From NCBI RefSeq assembly GCF_000699445.3, contig NC_067197.1:10298152-10362151 (forward strand): a stretch of DNA of 64,000 nt, in the 5' to 3' direction. Below, one piece after another: positions 11,830 to 22,898 of the stretch. The notes under the pieces were generated by a model. That model was given only the letters and a program-made list of their open reading frames with translations. It searched no databases and was not told the DNA's origin. The translations under genes and the position numbers were made by a program. Every line of letters starts with the position of its first letter. Position 1 is the first letter of the stretch. Origin of the DNA: Schistosoma haematobium (taxonomy: Eukaryota > Platyhelminthes > Trematoda > Strigeidida > Schistosomatidae).

Positions 11830-13084
11830 ACATAAACAGAAATACATACAGACAGAATAATAAGGCATTCTTTTGCAAAAAGAATGAATCATTTACTGTG
11901 AATGAATTCTTGTACTGCTTCTCCTCTACATTAGATAATACAAAGTAAGAAACAAATGAATAAAGTAACTTTAAAAGTATTAAACCGAAAAATACAATCC
12001 ATCATCTTTCATTATTTTATCTTTTGCATATTTTCAACATTTTCTGATGCATAGAGAATTTGTAAAATAACAAAATGTCATCAGCCAAAAGAAAATCTAT
12101 GACACTACATATAGGTGTTAAGTTATAATGACACTATTATACTATGTTAGTTATTTTGAAAAGTTACACCAATGCAGAACATAAAGAAAACTACAGCCTT
12201 AAAACATCAACTAGATAACAATAAAATAAAATTAGAAATAATGAAAGACTAAGGAAAATTAAAAGGAAAACCAATCACTATATATTCAAAATAAAAATAG
12301 TTACCATCACAACAATGAAACGGAAATAACCGTTGATGTTTCGACAACTTGAATACATATAATTGTGGTAAAAAAAAAGGCATTTTCCCTTGGATACAGG
12401 TGTAAATGAACACACATCCACATACACACACACACACACTAAAACAGAACTTGAATTAAAATGAAAAAAAATCTTTCAGCAATATGTTAACATACATCTA
12501 TTTACAAGTTAAATTTACTGTGTTTACTTTACAGTTCTTTGACTAAATTAACAAAGTGTCAACGAGATTTCTCGATGTTTTTTTAAAAAAAATATGTGCA
12601 AATTCAACTCGATAGTGACAAAAAGAATGTGAGTAGAATAAAAATAAGGAAATATGTTTCCTTCTTTTTTCAATCTAACTACATTCTTTTCCCAATTCCA
12701 TAAATAACTAGATGACAAACAAGACAACAGATAAGATATATATGTCTTTGAGTGGTACAGTTTTTAAACGATCTTTTTTTGTTGTTCTTGCCATCTTAAA
12801 GTAATTTAGTGCGTTTTTTGAAAAAAAACAGGTAATGTCTTTTAAATAATGAAATTAAAAGTGTCAATGAAACAAGTAGGTTAATTTGTGTTCTTTGGGA
12901 TTTTAATAGGAGATATCATATTTTACAGAATAATACCTTGAGTCGTAATGGCAATACCAAGATAATTTATACAGCATGTGTATATATACCAGCGAAGGCT
13001 TATCGGATTTCAGTTAAAATACAGATGAATGGATAATTCAAATCATTTTGAATAGAATTAAAACTCATACTTTTTACACGAGTG
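11830..13084. other. AT-rich DNA with (CA)n tract
   Basis: Only a short CA/AC microsatellite (about 12413-12440) stands out. No gene recognised. Confidence 0.5.
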
Positions 13085-13275
13085 AATGGTTATTTGAAAT
13101 CAGTAGCTAAGTAGATAATGTGACAGCGTTCGAGGCTAAAGATACTGATTTCGAATCTCAGAGTGAACAACAACTCAGGGGTTCAGGTACATCTAGTTAA
13201 CGAGCCCCCAAAAGGACGAAACGCGTGTTCTTGACTCCATTGATAGCCGCATTCCATGGATTCTATATTAAAAAG
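13085..13275 (+). mobile_element. HHR-SINE B (SMalpha-like), partial
   Basis: A tRNA-like head (TAGCTAAGTAGATAA, box B relic TTTCGAATCTC near 13151) is followed by a hammerhead relic and the family signature CCATTGATAGCCGC. The HHR at about 13190-13245 has TTAACGA for CTGACGA, so it is dead, but GGACGAAACGCGTG is kept. Confidence 0.7.
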
Positions 13276-13314
13276 CATTTTGTTGTCCTAATAACTTTAG
13301 ATTATCTGACAGTA

Positions 13315-14700
13315 CAGCCTGCTTGGATATCTGGGCTACCTGTTCCTGTCATCTAAATATTTCAACAAGTTATCTGTTGTTTTTTATTTATTTTAACACG
13401 TTATTATGTCTATTAATCACATAACCTATTCAGGTGCGTTTATGAAAAGGTTACGACTTTCGCTATACAAGTTACAAAAAAATCCAATCAGAAACATCGT
13501 GGAGGCTAGAAATGCTCACTGAAGAGAATGAACAATAATCATATGTCGATTCCTAAACTGCTCAATCCTAACTACCGATCACTAGTTAACAAGGTGGACT
13601 ATCTCCAATTTCTTACCAAGTCAAAACATGTATCGTAATTTTGATGTAATCACAATTCTAGAAACTTGGTTAAAATATTTACAGAACGATTGTTTAATAT
13701 CATTACAGGATTTCAACACATATCATCAGAATCGATCAAGCATTGAAAAGAAGTGTGGTGGGGATGTAGCTACATTTTTAAACTTAAACTTGTGTCGATC
13801 TAGTTTTTTGTGTTTTGAGTTTCCCCACTACTTTATCGACGTTTTAGACTTAAGATGCCATCCAAAACACTTGAATATGTACACTGTATTTGGAGAAAAG
13901 TGTTCGACGTCTCTACTGAATCATGAAGGTATGCCACATGAAGCTGTCCTTTTCCCTTCTTCCTTTCTTTTTTTCCTGCATGATCTGCCGTATTGCACAG
14001 AAAACATTTTTGTGAACTATGCAGACGATCTCACTGTATGTATGCCAGTTTCCAACTCTTTACATCCCATAGAAATGAATGAGTTTTCGTATTGCATTAA
14101 AATGTGATCTGTTGTTAATGGTCTCACGATTAAGCCATTCAAATGTCAGGCTTTTAACTTTATCCTGAGACATGAACAGCACCTAAACACCATGTTGGGA
14201 TCCCATAATGATTGTGTTATTAGAGATTCTTTGATAAACACAGTGTCGAAGGTCAATTATCATGGTGTTACCTTTTCCTTCGATCTCTATTGGTCTTCTC
14301 ATGTTTTACTATTCTCCATTATTCTTTAGTGAGATTTTAAGAAAAGATTTTTCTGTATCGTGGAGAGTGATGAAGGCAGTTAGCAGGGTGTGTGGTGAAT
14401 CCCTTTAGGTCATTATTAGTATGGTTGTGGATAAACATTTAAAGTCTCGCAAACTCCTGGTAGATGTTATCAGACACTAAACGTCCACTACATGTATATC
14501 TTTCTCTTTGTATACGTTCTGGTAGAACGAGATGTCAATACGTTAGGATCCATGTGCCCAAGCAAAAGTACAAAAGCTCTACAATACCTTATCTAACAAA
14601 TATACTATGTAACGAACGGGTTGTGAGAGTTGATTTAGTCAATAACTTGTATTCTTAAACATATTTCTAACTGAAAAGGTTGTACAGAATAAAATCCTTC
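13315..14700 (+). mobile_element. CR1/Jockey-like LINE, decayed
   Basis: A 5' segment shared with 9.66 and 22.06 kb (13315-13540) leads into an endonuclease-like stretch and then a reverse-transcriptase stretch, followed by about 350 bp of broken C-terminal sequence. A stretch between endonuclease and RT is missing, and stops and frameshifts follow from about 14328. Non-autonomous and dead. Confidence 0.7.
13540..14328 (+). pseudogene. LINE endonuclease/reverse transcriptase remnant
   Basis: The frame reads through 13628-14107 without a stop. Near its start DVITILETWL is the endonuclease motif (catalytic E of the T-E-T-W-L type, residue position changed to L-E-T-W-L). Near its end NYADDLTVCMP is the RT palm motif with both catalytic aspartates. 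The conserved G-V-P-Q-G box before it has decayed to GMPHEAV, and most of the RT fingers are absent, so an internal deletion joined endonuclease to palm. After the stop at 14105-14107 the same frame continues with recognisable RT sequence (VNGLTIKPFKCQAF, then a Y-x-G-V-T-F type motif), so that stop is a later nonsense change. It lies where tryptophan is usual in relatives, by my recollection. Confidence 0.7.
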
Positions 14701-14964
14701 TGAAAAAAACATTTCATTTAATTACAGGCAGTTTATCTATTTAACTTTTGCATATATGTTCACAGTTCTCAGTTTTTTCCACTTTCTTTTTTGCGAAAGA
14801 AACTTGTTTAAATACTATGTTATGAGAATTCTATGTTGTATCCAACATATCACACTATATAAAACAATTAATAACTAAATAATCATTGATTAATCTTTCA
14901 TATTCTTAATGAACAATCCACACACCTTTATTGAAAATCTATAATGGTTTGAATAATTGTCACT

Positions 14965-15335
14965 TTTCCTTTACACTGAAACATATTGGGGCCAGTGAAA
15001 TGTCACTGGGCTCTAGCCAAATCATTAGGCCGTCAGGTCACTCAATATCGGACAGTTCATTGATCCTCGTCAAGTTCAGGGATAACCAACTCACTCCATG
15101 GGCTGGTCTATGTGGTGGTAGTCAAAAATTCTCCCTAATACCTACTTTCACCGATACACTACTGCAATAAAGTACTTTGTGCTATAAGGTCTTCAGGGCA
15201 ACCATAGTACCTTGATACGACGAACGGATAATCCACGCTAGGTGCTGACCACAAGGTGTGACTTCGAAGTTAGCTGCTGGTCACAACATTCCTGTCCAAC
15301 TCAGGTAGGCCCGCAAACACTCGACGTAGATAATT
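14965..15335. repeat. GC-richer island, probable repeat fragment
   Basis: About 370 bp of complex, GC-richer DNA between AT-rich flanks. The open frame 14931-15170 has no domain I recognise. It may be untranslated retroelement sequence. There is no second copy in the window. Confidence 0.35.
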
Positions 15336-15499
15336 TAAGTTAGTAATCTACAGATGTATTTGTAAAAAAACACCTTGATACTGAATATCTACAGATTCAC
15401 TCATTAACATTCATATTTCTTGCTTAAGAGAAAAAACCAACGTGTATCTTAGTAATAATCTAAGATACTCAATGTCCGTTGACCGGATACCATAAAAAA

Positions 15500-15815
15500 A
15501 AACCTGCTGCAGGTTGGAACAAACTAGCTTACAGATGAAGAACAAATTAGGGAAAGACGATGGAAGTGGATAACACATACATTTCGGAAATCACCAAACC
15601 GCATCACAATGCAAGACCTAACTTAGAATCCTGAAGGGAATGGAAAAAGCGGAATACCAAAGAACACACTGCATCGGGAATCGGAAACAGATATCAAAAG
15701 TTTGCGAAACAATTGGGAACAACTGGGAAGTATTTTCTAGGACAGAATTGGATGGAGAATGCTGATGTGTGACTTATGTTCTCCTATGAGAGGTAACAGG
15801 CGAAAGTGACTAAGT
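15500..15815 (+). mobile_element. RTE-type LINE 3' end (sense)
   Basis: The translation, with several frameshifts, follows the C-terminus of the RTE protein seen on the minus strand at 58542-58817: EEQIRER-W-W relic, then LT-N-PEG, NTLHRES, and DR-GWRM. It ends in CGAAAGTGACTAAG before a TA tract. Badly decayed. Confidence 0.65.
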
Positions 15816-15816
15816 C

Positions 15817-15819
15817 ATA

Positions 15820-15868
<49 letters not shown>
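15817..15868. repeat. (TA)n microsatellite
   Basis: About 52 bp of TA/AT repeat with one CAT interruption, immediately behind the RTE 3' end, perhaps grown from its tail. Confidence 0.9.
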
Positions 15869-15873
<5 letters not shown>

Positions 15874-15968
15874 TTTCAGAGCATACACTCAGTTATAAAT
15901 ATATAATTACACACTATAATAAGTTTGATAAGTTTGATATACACCAGATTACAAATAAATCTTTATTT

Positions 15969-16378
15969 AAATTCACTTGGTGTTGTTCACTTGTATCTTC
16001 GCATTGTCATTTAGGATTGCAATTGATCAGTCCCATGCTAGCATATGTGCATCTTAAGCGAAATACTTCGATATTGCCTTAGGTTACAAGCTTCATAAGC
16101 AAAGATGGATAGTGGCGCGTCTCTTCCTATTTGGGACTCGTCATTTAGATGTCCCTGGATCTCAGAGTTGATGTCCACTCTGGCACTCGAAACCAGTACT
16201 GTTCACTTCAAACGTCATCACATTATCCATTCAGCTACTGAATCCTGATAGCCAATTGCTTGTAAATATGAACTTTGAGATGCAGGTACATTCAGCTGAC
16301 AAGTCCCAAAATAGGACGAAACACGCGTCCTGGATTCCATTGATAGCCACTATCCATCTTTAATTGTAAATCTTTGTT
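15969..16378 (-). mobile_element. HHR-SINE B, inverted composite
   Basis: A minus-strand copy runs from the 3' tail (GTGTTGTTCACTTGTATCTTC) through an antisense hammerhead with a deletion (16110-16155), an antisense box B (GGCACTCGAAACC) and the antisense tRNA-like head (CATTATCCATTCAGCTACTGA). At about 16260 it switches to a plus-strand hammerhead and its 3' flank (16280-16360). The GATGGATAGTGG / CCACTATCCATC arms pair across the element. Confidence 0.8.
16282..16340 (+). ncRNA. SMalpha-type hammerhead, one core change
   Basis: Stem I strands ATTCAG (16290-16295) and CTGGAT (16330-16335) pair with one wobble. The core reads CTGACAA (16296-16302) where CTGANGA is required. Stem II GTCC/GGAC is intact, GAAAC lies at 16318-16322 and the cleavage triplet GTC at 16327-16329. 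Loss of the conserved G8 should block catalysis. Confidence 0.75.
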
Positions 16379-16581
16379 ATTTTTTTAAATACCAAGAGTG
16401 TATTTCTTTTTGAAATTAAAGAATAAACAAGGAATATTTTTTGCGGTTCAATATGAAATTTGTTTACAATTAAAACAAAATTATCAAACTGAATATGAAA
16501 ACACTCATTAAACTGAATAATATAATATCAATAATTTTAATAGTCAAAATTACTTCATGTATGAATAAGAAATTCATTGTT

Positions 16582-17012
16582 TTCAATCAGTGAAATTTCT
16601 AAAATCTCCACAAACCCCTTCTGATAATAATCATCTGCTCACTAGTGACTGAAATCAAGAGATACTCCTGAAGTTACCAGTAGAGTTCAACCAGGTCTGT
16701 TGTGAGATATCAACTCACTGAAGACGATGGTGTAAGGTGGCGAAACCTCGTGGATTGGTTGAAGTTAGACATTAACACCGTTGGATGCCGGCCCAGTGGT
16801 CTAGTTGGTTAAGCGCCTGGCGCGAGACTGACAGGTCCTGGGTTCGAATCCCGCGGGGTGCGGGATCGTGGATGCGCGCTGTTGAGGAGTCCCATACTGG
16901 AACGAAACGGCCGTCCAGTGCTTTCAGGGTTTCCATGGTGGTCTCGCTTCAATTCACTCATGATTTCAATCAGTGAAATTTCTAAAATCTCCACAAACCC
17001 CTTCTGATAAAT
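16582..17012 (+). mobile_element. HHR-SINE A, complete copy
   Basis: The best full-length unit. The 5' extension begins GCTCACTAGTGACTG (about 16641). The box A region is at 16786-16799, box B GGTTCGAATCC at 16841-16851, the hammerhead at 16873-16921, and the tail ends CCCCTTCTGATA (to 17009). Directly upstream (16582-16629) stands a second copy of the last 48 bases of the tail, identical in all but the final base or two, so the unit is bounded by direct repeats of its own tail. Opposed short frames at 16785-16994 are shadows. Confidence 0.85.
16873..16921 (+). ncRNA. Hammerhead in complete SINE A
   Basis: GCGCTG, TTGAGGA (16882-16888), GTCC..GAAC stem II, GAAAC (16904-16908), self-complementary stem III ACGGCCGT (16907-16914), triplet GTC, then CAGTGC completing stem I. 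The C-to-T change in the first core base predicts an inactive ribozyme. All helices except stem II are preserved. Confidence 0.7.
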
Positions 17013-17699
17013 CCATTGCTATCATTGAATTAAAGATAAAGTTGATAAGAGAAAAGATAAGTAGGATATATTATATTGAGTTAAGCAGTGTCAGTAGTTG
17101 TTTACCAGTCATAGTCACAGTCTTTAATAGTTAACAGTTTATTAAACTTATGACATTACTACCATTATTAATAATAAATTTAATTGATTAATTGGGAATA
17201 AACAATATTGAAAACAAAATAATCATCAACCAAAATATGTTTTTGTTTAAAAATCAAGCAAAAAATAAAGAGAAAATAATAGAAACACAACATCATAATC
17301 TGATTTCATTTTATGGTTTCTCTTTTCAATTATATACAATCTGAATATTAGAATATAAATCAATGTAACTAATGTATATCATAATACTGGTAATGTCCTC
17401 ATTAATAAGGTTTAAATAAAACGGTAATAAATATGAATGAATTAAAACAATAACAACAAAATAAATGAATCGGTGTTCAAATTTCTATGGTAAATAATAT
17501 GGAAATTCTAGATGAAATGATTCATATACAAAATCACTTAACAACAACAACAACAACAAAATCGATTGATTATCAGATAATGAAAGAAACGAATTGAAAC
17601 CCCGATAAAACTGAAAAAATTATTTTTTTAAAAAAAAAAGGAGTTACACGTTTGATTTTATTAAAATTATTATTAAACTTCTACAAGTATTCACAATTA
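17013..17699. other. AT-rich DNA, short (CAA)n
   Basis: A CAA run at about 17540-17560 and A/T homopolymers near 17620-17640. No gene recognised. Confidence 0.5.
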
Positions 17700-18027
17700 A
17701 TTAATCACTAGGTGGTGAGTGAGCAATGTTATGTGCTATTGAATGCATTTGATCTGTACTAAGAAGGACTTGACATATATGACATTCCTCACCCACCACC
17801 CAGTGATCAATCAATTGTGAATACATCTCAGTCCTACTGGAGGTCAGTCGTGGCCCGGATAGCTCAATGATAATGTCACTAACTGTGATACTAGGTGGTA
17901 CACGATCGAATCCGTCAGGAAGCACCAGTTTTCTCCAGATTACAGGTAAACCTTGCTGACAAGTGCCAAATAGCACGAAACCCGAGTCCATGAATTCTTG
18001 TTGACTACCTCCAACCATCATCTTATC
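17700..18027 (+). mobile_element. HHR-SINE C, copy 1
   Basis: A third tRNA-like SINE family. The box-A-like GGATAGCTCAATGA is at 17857-17870, box-B-like GATCGAATCC at 17904-17913, then a hammerhead (17945-18000) and a 3' end CAACCATCATCTTATCCT. A second copy is at 39185-39432. The minus-strand frame 17701-18021 is a shadow of the SINE. Confidence 0.75.
17948..17998 (+). ncRNA. Hammerhead motif in SINE C
   Basis: Core CTGACAA (17956-17962, conserved G lost), stem II GTGC/GCAC, GAAAC (17977-17981), stem III ACCCGAGT (17980-17987), one change from self-complementary, and triplet GTC. Stem I pairs poorly. Probably inactive now. Confidence 0.65.
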
Positions 18028-18278
18028 CTACAAGTATGAATTAAAAAAATAAACAATTTCGTCTAATCACTCAACATAATGTTCAGATAGCAACTTGATT
18101 TGTAAGATTTGATTAGTATTAAAAGAGATAAGCAAAATGAATTTTGCGGTTATTTGACCATTATTTATTAAAATAATCATCGTCAGTATAATATGTAAAT
18201 AGGTAACGTTACCAAGGTTTGAATTGATAATTTCGAATAAATTGAGTATTGGGTAGATTGTTGTAAATATATTAATAT

Positions 18279-18487
18279 ATTTGTAATATCCCAATGAGTA
18301 GAAAAATTAAATTTTTTGACGTTTTGTGACTCAATGCAAGTCACTTCTTCAGAGAATAAATAACCAAATGAAGATTAATTCAAGTTTAAATAGCACAACG
18401 GAACAATAAGAATATTACGTGATCAATCTTAGGAATCACAGAAAGGTCAGAAAATTTAATTTTTCTACTCATTGGGATATTACAAAT
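18279..18487 (-). mobile_element. 209-bp fold-back with Penelope-type HHR-like core
   Basis: Inverted arms of 42 bp (18279-18320 and 18446-18487) differ at one position. The 125-bp centre, read on the minus strand, holds CTGAAGA (18346-18352), a helix AGTGACT/AGTCAC and AAAACG where a hammerhead would have GAAAC. Penelope-like elements are known to carry minimal hammerheads in their terminal repeats, and a Penelope C-terminus lies at 24.5 kb, so this may be a Penelope-derived miniature. Alternatively it is a MITE. The minus-strand frame at 18067-18294 only overlaps the left arm. Confidence 0.6.
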
Positions 18488-19027
18488 GTATTATTTACTC
18501 GTAAGTATAAATGTTTAGTATAGAGAGGATGTCAACACTAGACAAGGGTTAATTGATGTACAGTAGATAAATCTACATATTCTAATTCATAGATTCAAAA
18601 TATTCAATTTGATTACTATCTAGCGTACGTTTTATTTCAAAGTTTGATTTCAAAGTGTGTAAGTAAACTTCAAAGATGACTCTAATCAAATAATACGAAT
18701 TATGATGTAACTACAAGCCTCATAAAGAACATTTTTGTGATTAATATCGGGTATACTTGCACTAGTATATAATACTGCTTCATTTGAATATACCCTTTGG
18801 ATTTTACAAAAATCTAATACTTGTAGAGAACTTTGAATGATAACTAATCGCTATATTCATTCATTGTTATGAAAATCCTAATTATGATTATAAGAAAGCA
18901 AATCCGTTTGTTTCCGATTGATGATTAATTATCATTAGGGTAAATAGACAATTTTACGCTATTGTTGTATATTCGAATCTGATAACGGCCTATGTATCAT
19001 GTTTTTAAGCTATTTTTTAAAATTTTC

Positions 19028-19290
19028 AGTGAGACTATAATTTATGGACGACCTTTGCGTGGCATTAAAAAGACCTTGGGAATGTTCACCTACATATTAC
19101 GGCTAAATGAGGGTCATAAACCAGTTTGAAGAATAGGGATTAATATTCACAGTTGATGGTTAGGTTTAGGAACTAGATTTAAGGTTTACATCACGAACTG
19201 ACATCAGCTAAAATGCCACGACGCTATGATTGAATGAGTTTCGCGCCGAAATCCAAGACCTTTTATCTCAAATCTGATTGCTTCATTCAT
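19028..19290 (+). repeat. rep-1 copy 1
   Basis: Shares GAGACTATAATTTATGGA, TGTTCACCTAC, AAATGAGGGT..ATAAACCAGTTTGA and GGAACTAGATTTAAGGTTT with the minus-strand block at 33605-33790. Unclassified interspersed repeat. The reading frame 19234-19431 is not supported as a gene. Confidence 0.65.
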
Positions 19291-19499
19291 AAATTGTACT
19301 CTCGCCAAAATGTCTATTTTTTAAAACTTAGAATAGTTAGTATAATTTACGTTAAACTTGGTTACCACGTTAATTTATATTACTTATTAAACTGTCATAT
19401 TCCTGTTTCCAGCTGGATAACAAATATATAAGAAAGAAGTTATTATGTGATTTGTTACTAAAGCCAGATTAGTTATAATCGTACTCAATTCACGATCGA

Positions 19500-19605
19500 T
19501 GTTGACTAGTAGTGAAGCCTAGGATCCATTTATTGTCCTATTCGGAACTAGTCAGCTGGATGCACCTGTACCCTAGAATTAATGTTAACATTTGACGTAA
19601 ATTCA
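19500..19605 (-). mobile_element. HHR-SINE B hammerhead fragment
   Basis: Minus strand: CAGGTGCATCCAGCTGACTA followed by GAATAGGAC. Stem I and the start of the core are recognisable; the GAAAC side is ruined. There is no head. Confidence 0.6.
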
Positions 19606-20824
19606 ATATCTTATGCTTCAAAACCTTAAAGATGAATTATTTAATTGAATTCGATTGATCAACTAAGCCTTTTATGAAAATTTTCAAACTAGGTACACCA
19701 ATTATGTTTTCTCTGAAAAAAAATTCACTTATAATGATAATAGCTTTAAACAGTGAATTACTGTTCACATAGTGTAGAACAAAGTAATAGTCACAGTGTA
19801 TATTACTCAGTTACTGGGAAGTATTTCAGAGTGCTATTCAGAAGCTATTTGACATGACTTTCCTTGTCACCTTATTCTTTGAATTGAATATTATCAACAG
19901 ACATCTTATAAATATCTTAAACGAGGTGTTTATTTTTATAGTAATTTATTTTAATTCAGTTTAATTCGCAAATCAATACGTTGCTGTTTACATAATGGAC
20001 ATGAATCATGAATATATTTCAAATATATTTTTTAAAAAGATAACTAGAAAAAGGAAAAAAAGAAAGAGAACACATAAATCATTGAATCAAATGAATTCAA
20101 TGATATAGTAACTAGATGCACATTTAGTTTCTTTGGAGAGTTGTGAAAGGGAAGTAGATTGATTTTCAAAATAAAATGTTTATTATTTTTTTCAATGGAT
20201 GTTTATTGAAATAAAAATTAAAAAAAAAAGTTGGATTACATCAAGTGAATTCTGGATCTGGCAAAGTGTTATACTGATTCGTACGTTGAATCCATATAAA
20301 TAATATAAGACTGAAAAAGTTTATAAAATATATAAGTTATGGTAATTTGTAGTTAAAAGATTCTAGTTTTGTTCGTCATGACATTTTGTCCAAATATGTT
20401 GATTCGTAATTAACTTAGCTAATATAAACATTGGGTATCATATTGTTTATTATTCATTCGATTGTTGTTTTAACATTCAGTGATAATAAACCCATTGCAC
20501 AGTCAGAAAACTAATAAAATAATAAATAAATAAAAAAACTTAATAGTGTGTTACGAATTAATTTCAAATCCATTGAACTAACAACTAAAAATAGTTTTGA
20601 AGAAAGTAATTCAAAACAAAAAAGTATGACAATTTGGTCTCGCTGCTCAGATCGGTTCGTTGTTTTAGTAGTATTTTATATCTATGCTGATAACTAAAAA
20701 ATTGCAACTAGCAACCAGATATGAAAGTTTTTGAACTTCTTACAGTAGAATCCATTTGTTTCGGATGAACAGAAGGTGTCCAACAATGGAAGAGAGTTAA
20801 TAAATATGATGGTTTGGTCAAAGT
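19606..20824. other. AT-rich DNA, nothing recognised
   Basis: No supported feature. Confidence 0.5.
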
Positions 20825-21035
20825 TAGAAATGTACACCATTAGATGGCAGCTCAGTGGCTTCGAGGTTATGTATTTGTGCGTGAGACTAGATGCCTTGAA
20901 CTTAGTCCCCGATAAAATGGTTGTGAACTCACAATGCTGAGAAGTTCTGTGCTGAGATGGAACAGATATTTAGTGCTTTCTGGCTTTCAGTGGTCGTCTA
21001 ACTTAGATCGGTTTGTGATCTCAATGACTTAGAGC
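20825..21035 (+). mobile_element. HHR-SINE A, old plus-strand copy
   Basis: TGGCAGCTCAGTGGCTTCGAGGTTA (box A area, 20849-20873), GTGCGTGAGACTAGATGCC, CAATGCTGAGAAGTTC (hammerhead relic) and the GTGGTCGTCTAAC / GATCTCAAT tail are in order. Core and box B are eroded. Confidence 0.6.
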
Positions 21036-22059
21036 AGTTTCATTTAATTTTCTAATGCATATTAGTGTTATCCGTTCATTTATACTTGTTTTAATGACAT
21101 GGTTTCTTTCTAACACCAATTTTTAATTAAACTACAATGTTAGTATATCTTCTAACAATCACACATACGTATTACTTTCAACATAACGTAGGAAAAACAT
21201 TATGTTAATATTCTCATATAACTGGAATCCCATGATCTTTCTATCAAGTAAGTACAACGTTTATGAAGAATTGTACACTTTGAGAATGTTTATTTTTAGT
21301 CAAAACTGATGATCAGTTTTATAAAACTCAATCTAACTAGATTAGTTTACACCATTCTTCAGAATTCTATTATGTTTGTGCACTACACAATTGGATTAAC
21401 AATGAACAATCCGTACGTGTTTTATCAAAACCAACCTAAAGTTTCTGCTTATCTTAACAGATTTTGAACTAGTTCTTAACAATCATTCAGAAACATTATG
21501 TTGGATAGTGAATAAACTAAATGTTTTATCCTAGCTGTATATTTTATTAAAAATAATTTTTCTGCAACTTAGAATGTAAGTTAATGGTCACTTTCAGAAT
21601 GTTTCGACTAATTACTTTATTCATCGATAATTTATGTCACATCAATAAACAATGTAGACCTATTCAGTGATGCAAGCTTAAAAGGAATAGTGCTTTAACT
21701 ACATTTAAACGGTAATAACTCAAAACATGAGATTCTAAATTATTTATTACCAAACTTAGCCAAAACTCTATTACGCATTTATTGTTCTCATACTATTTAT
21801 ATATCCAAACTCTGATTAAATAGTCTCAGTGATTATACTAAATTCGTTAATCAAAATCTAGTTAATTTATGATTAATGTATATAACATTGCAATAAAATC
21901 CTATGAGATACCAATTGTAACTTTAGTACAAGAAGCATATTTTCTAAGAAATAAAAAATAGGATCAAAATAATTCTCATGACATGAACACTTTAATCAAA
22001 TCCGAAATCTACTACTCTATTTCCACTTCCAAATGATTACACTGTCCAGTATAGTATGA

Positions 22060-22735
22060 TGCTAGACGGCCTGTTCATGCCGTCTAAATATTTCATCAAG
22101 TTGTGTTTTTTTAGTTGAGTTCATGAGTCAATTAAAGCCAGACCACCATGGAAAACCCGAAGGCACTGAACGGCCGGCTCGTTCTATTGTGTAGGACTTC
22201 TCAGTAGTGCTTATCCACGATCCCGCCCACGGGATTCGATCCTGGGATCATCGGTCTCGCGTAAGAACGCCTAACCTCTACACGTCTCAGTTGGTATTCA
22301 ACGTTGTTAATGTCTAACTTCAGCCAACCCACGAAATCGCGCAACAGTCCTTTATTGTCTTTAATGAGTTACTATCTCACATACATCATTATGTCTATTA
22401 TTCACATAAACTATTCAGGTGTGTTTGTGAAAAATTTACAATCTTCCATTGTACAAGTTACAAAATAGTACAATCAGAGACATTTTGATTGCTGGCTATA
22501 TGCATCGAAGCGAATGAACGTTATTCAGTGCTGGAACGGCTATATTCTAGCTGGAAATCAATCAATATTTATCGTCAGGATCGATCTAGAAATAAGAAAC
22601 GGGAACCTGCTGAATTACTTTGTGCTAAGAACTCTATATTTTACCAAAAATAGGATATCGAATATAGTTAATAATTATAGTAACAATGTCCTCGCTTCAC
22701 TACTAATTCAATTGTTAATTATTTGTTAGATGAAT
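22060..22735 (+). repeat. LINE-5' repeat, copy 2, split by a SINE
   Basis: The left part (22060-22113: TGTTCATGCCGTCTAAATATTTCA) and right part (from about 22385: TTATGTCTATTATTCACATAAAC, ACAAGTTACAAAATAGT, AATAAGAAACGGGAACC) rejoin into one copy colinear with 9660-10175 once the SINE A at 22114-22384 is removed. The frame 22514-22729 falls in this repeat. Confidence 0.65.
22114..22384 (-). mobile_element. HHR-SINE A nested in LINE-5' repeat
   Basis: A minus-strand copy with tail (GAGTTCATGAGTCAATT), hammerhead (22163-22208), box B (GGGATTCGATCCTGGG reading antisense), tRNA-like head and part of the 5' extension ending GAGTTACTATCTCAC. In the HHR the conserved core is altered on both sides. 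Confidence 0.7.
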
Positions 22736-22898
22736 CAGTTTTATTTATTTTGATTTTGTTGACTGATTGATGATTGTTCTATCTTCAGTGTAAAATTACT
22801 AACAAATAAATCTATAGAATAAATTCTTGAAATTATCAAAAACTTAAAACTCCTCTACAAGTATTGCTATCACGATTTTCAAATGTGTTAACTCATAT

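Noticed and set aside
16786..16860. tRNA gene at the GGTTCGAATCC box
   Set aside because: The A and B boxes belong to the SINE head. No acceptor stem pairs, and the same sequence recurs in a dozen SINE copies.
17701..18021. 106-codon minus-strand frame
   Set aside because: Shadow of SINE C. The plus strand has box A, box B and the hammerhead in order.
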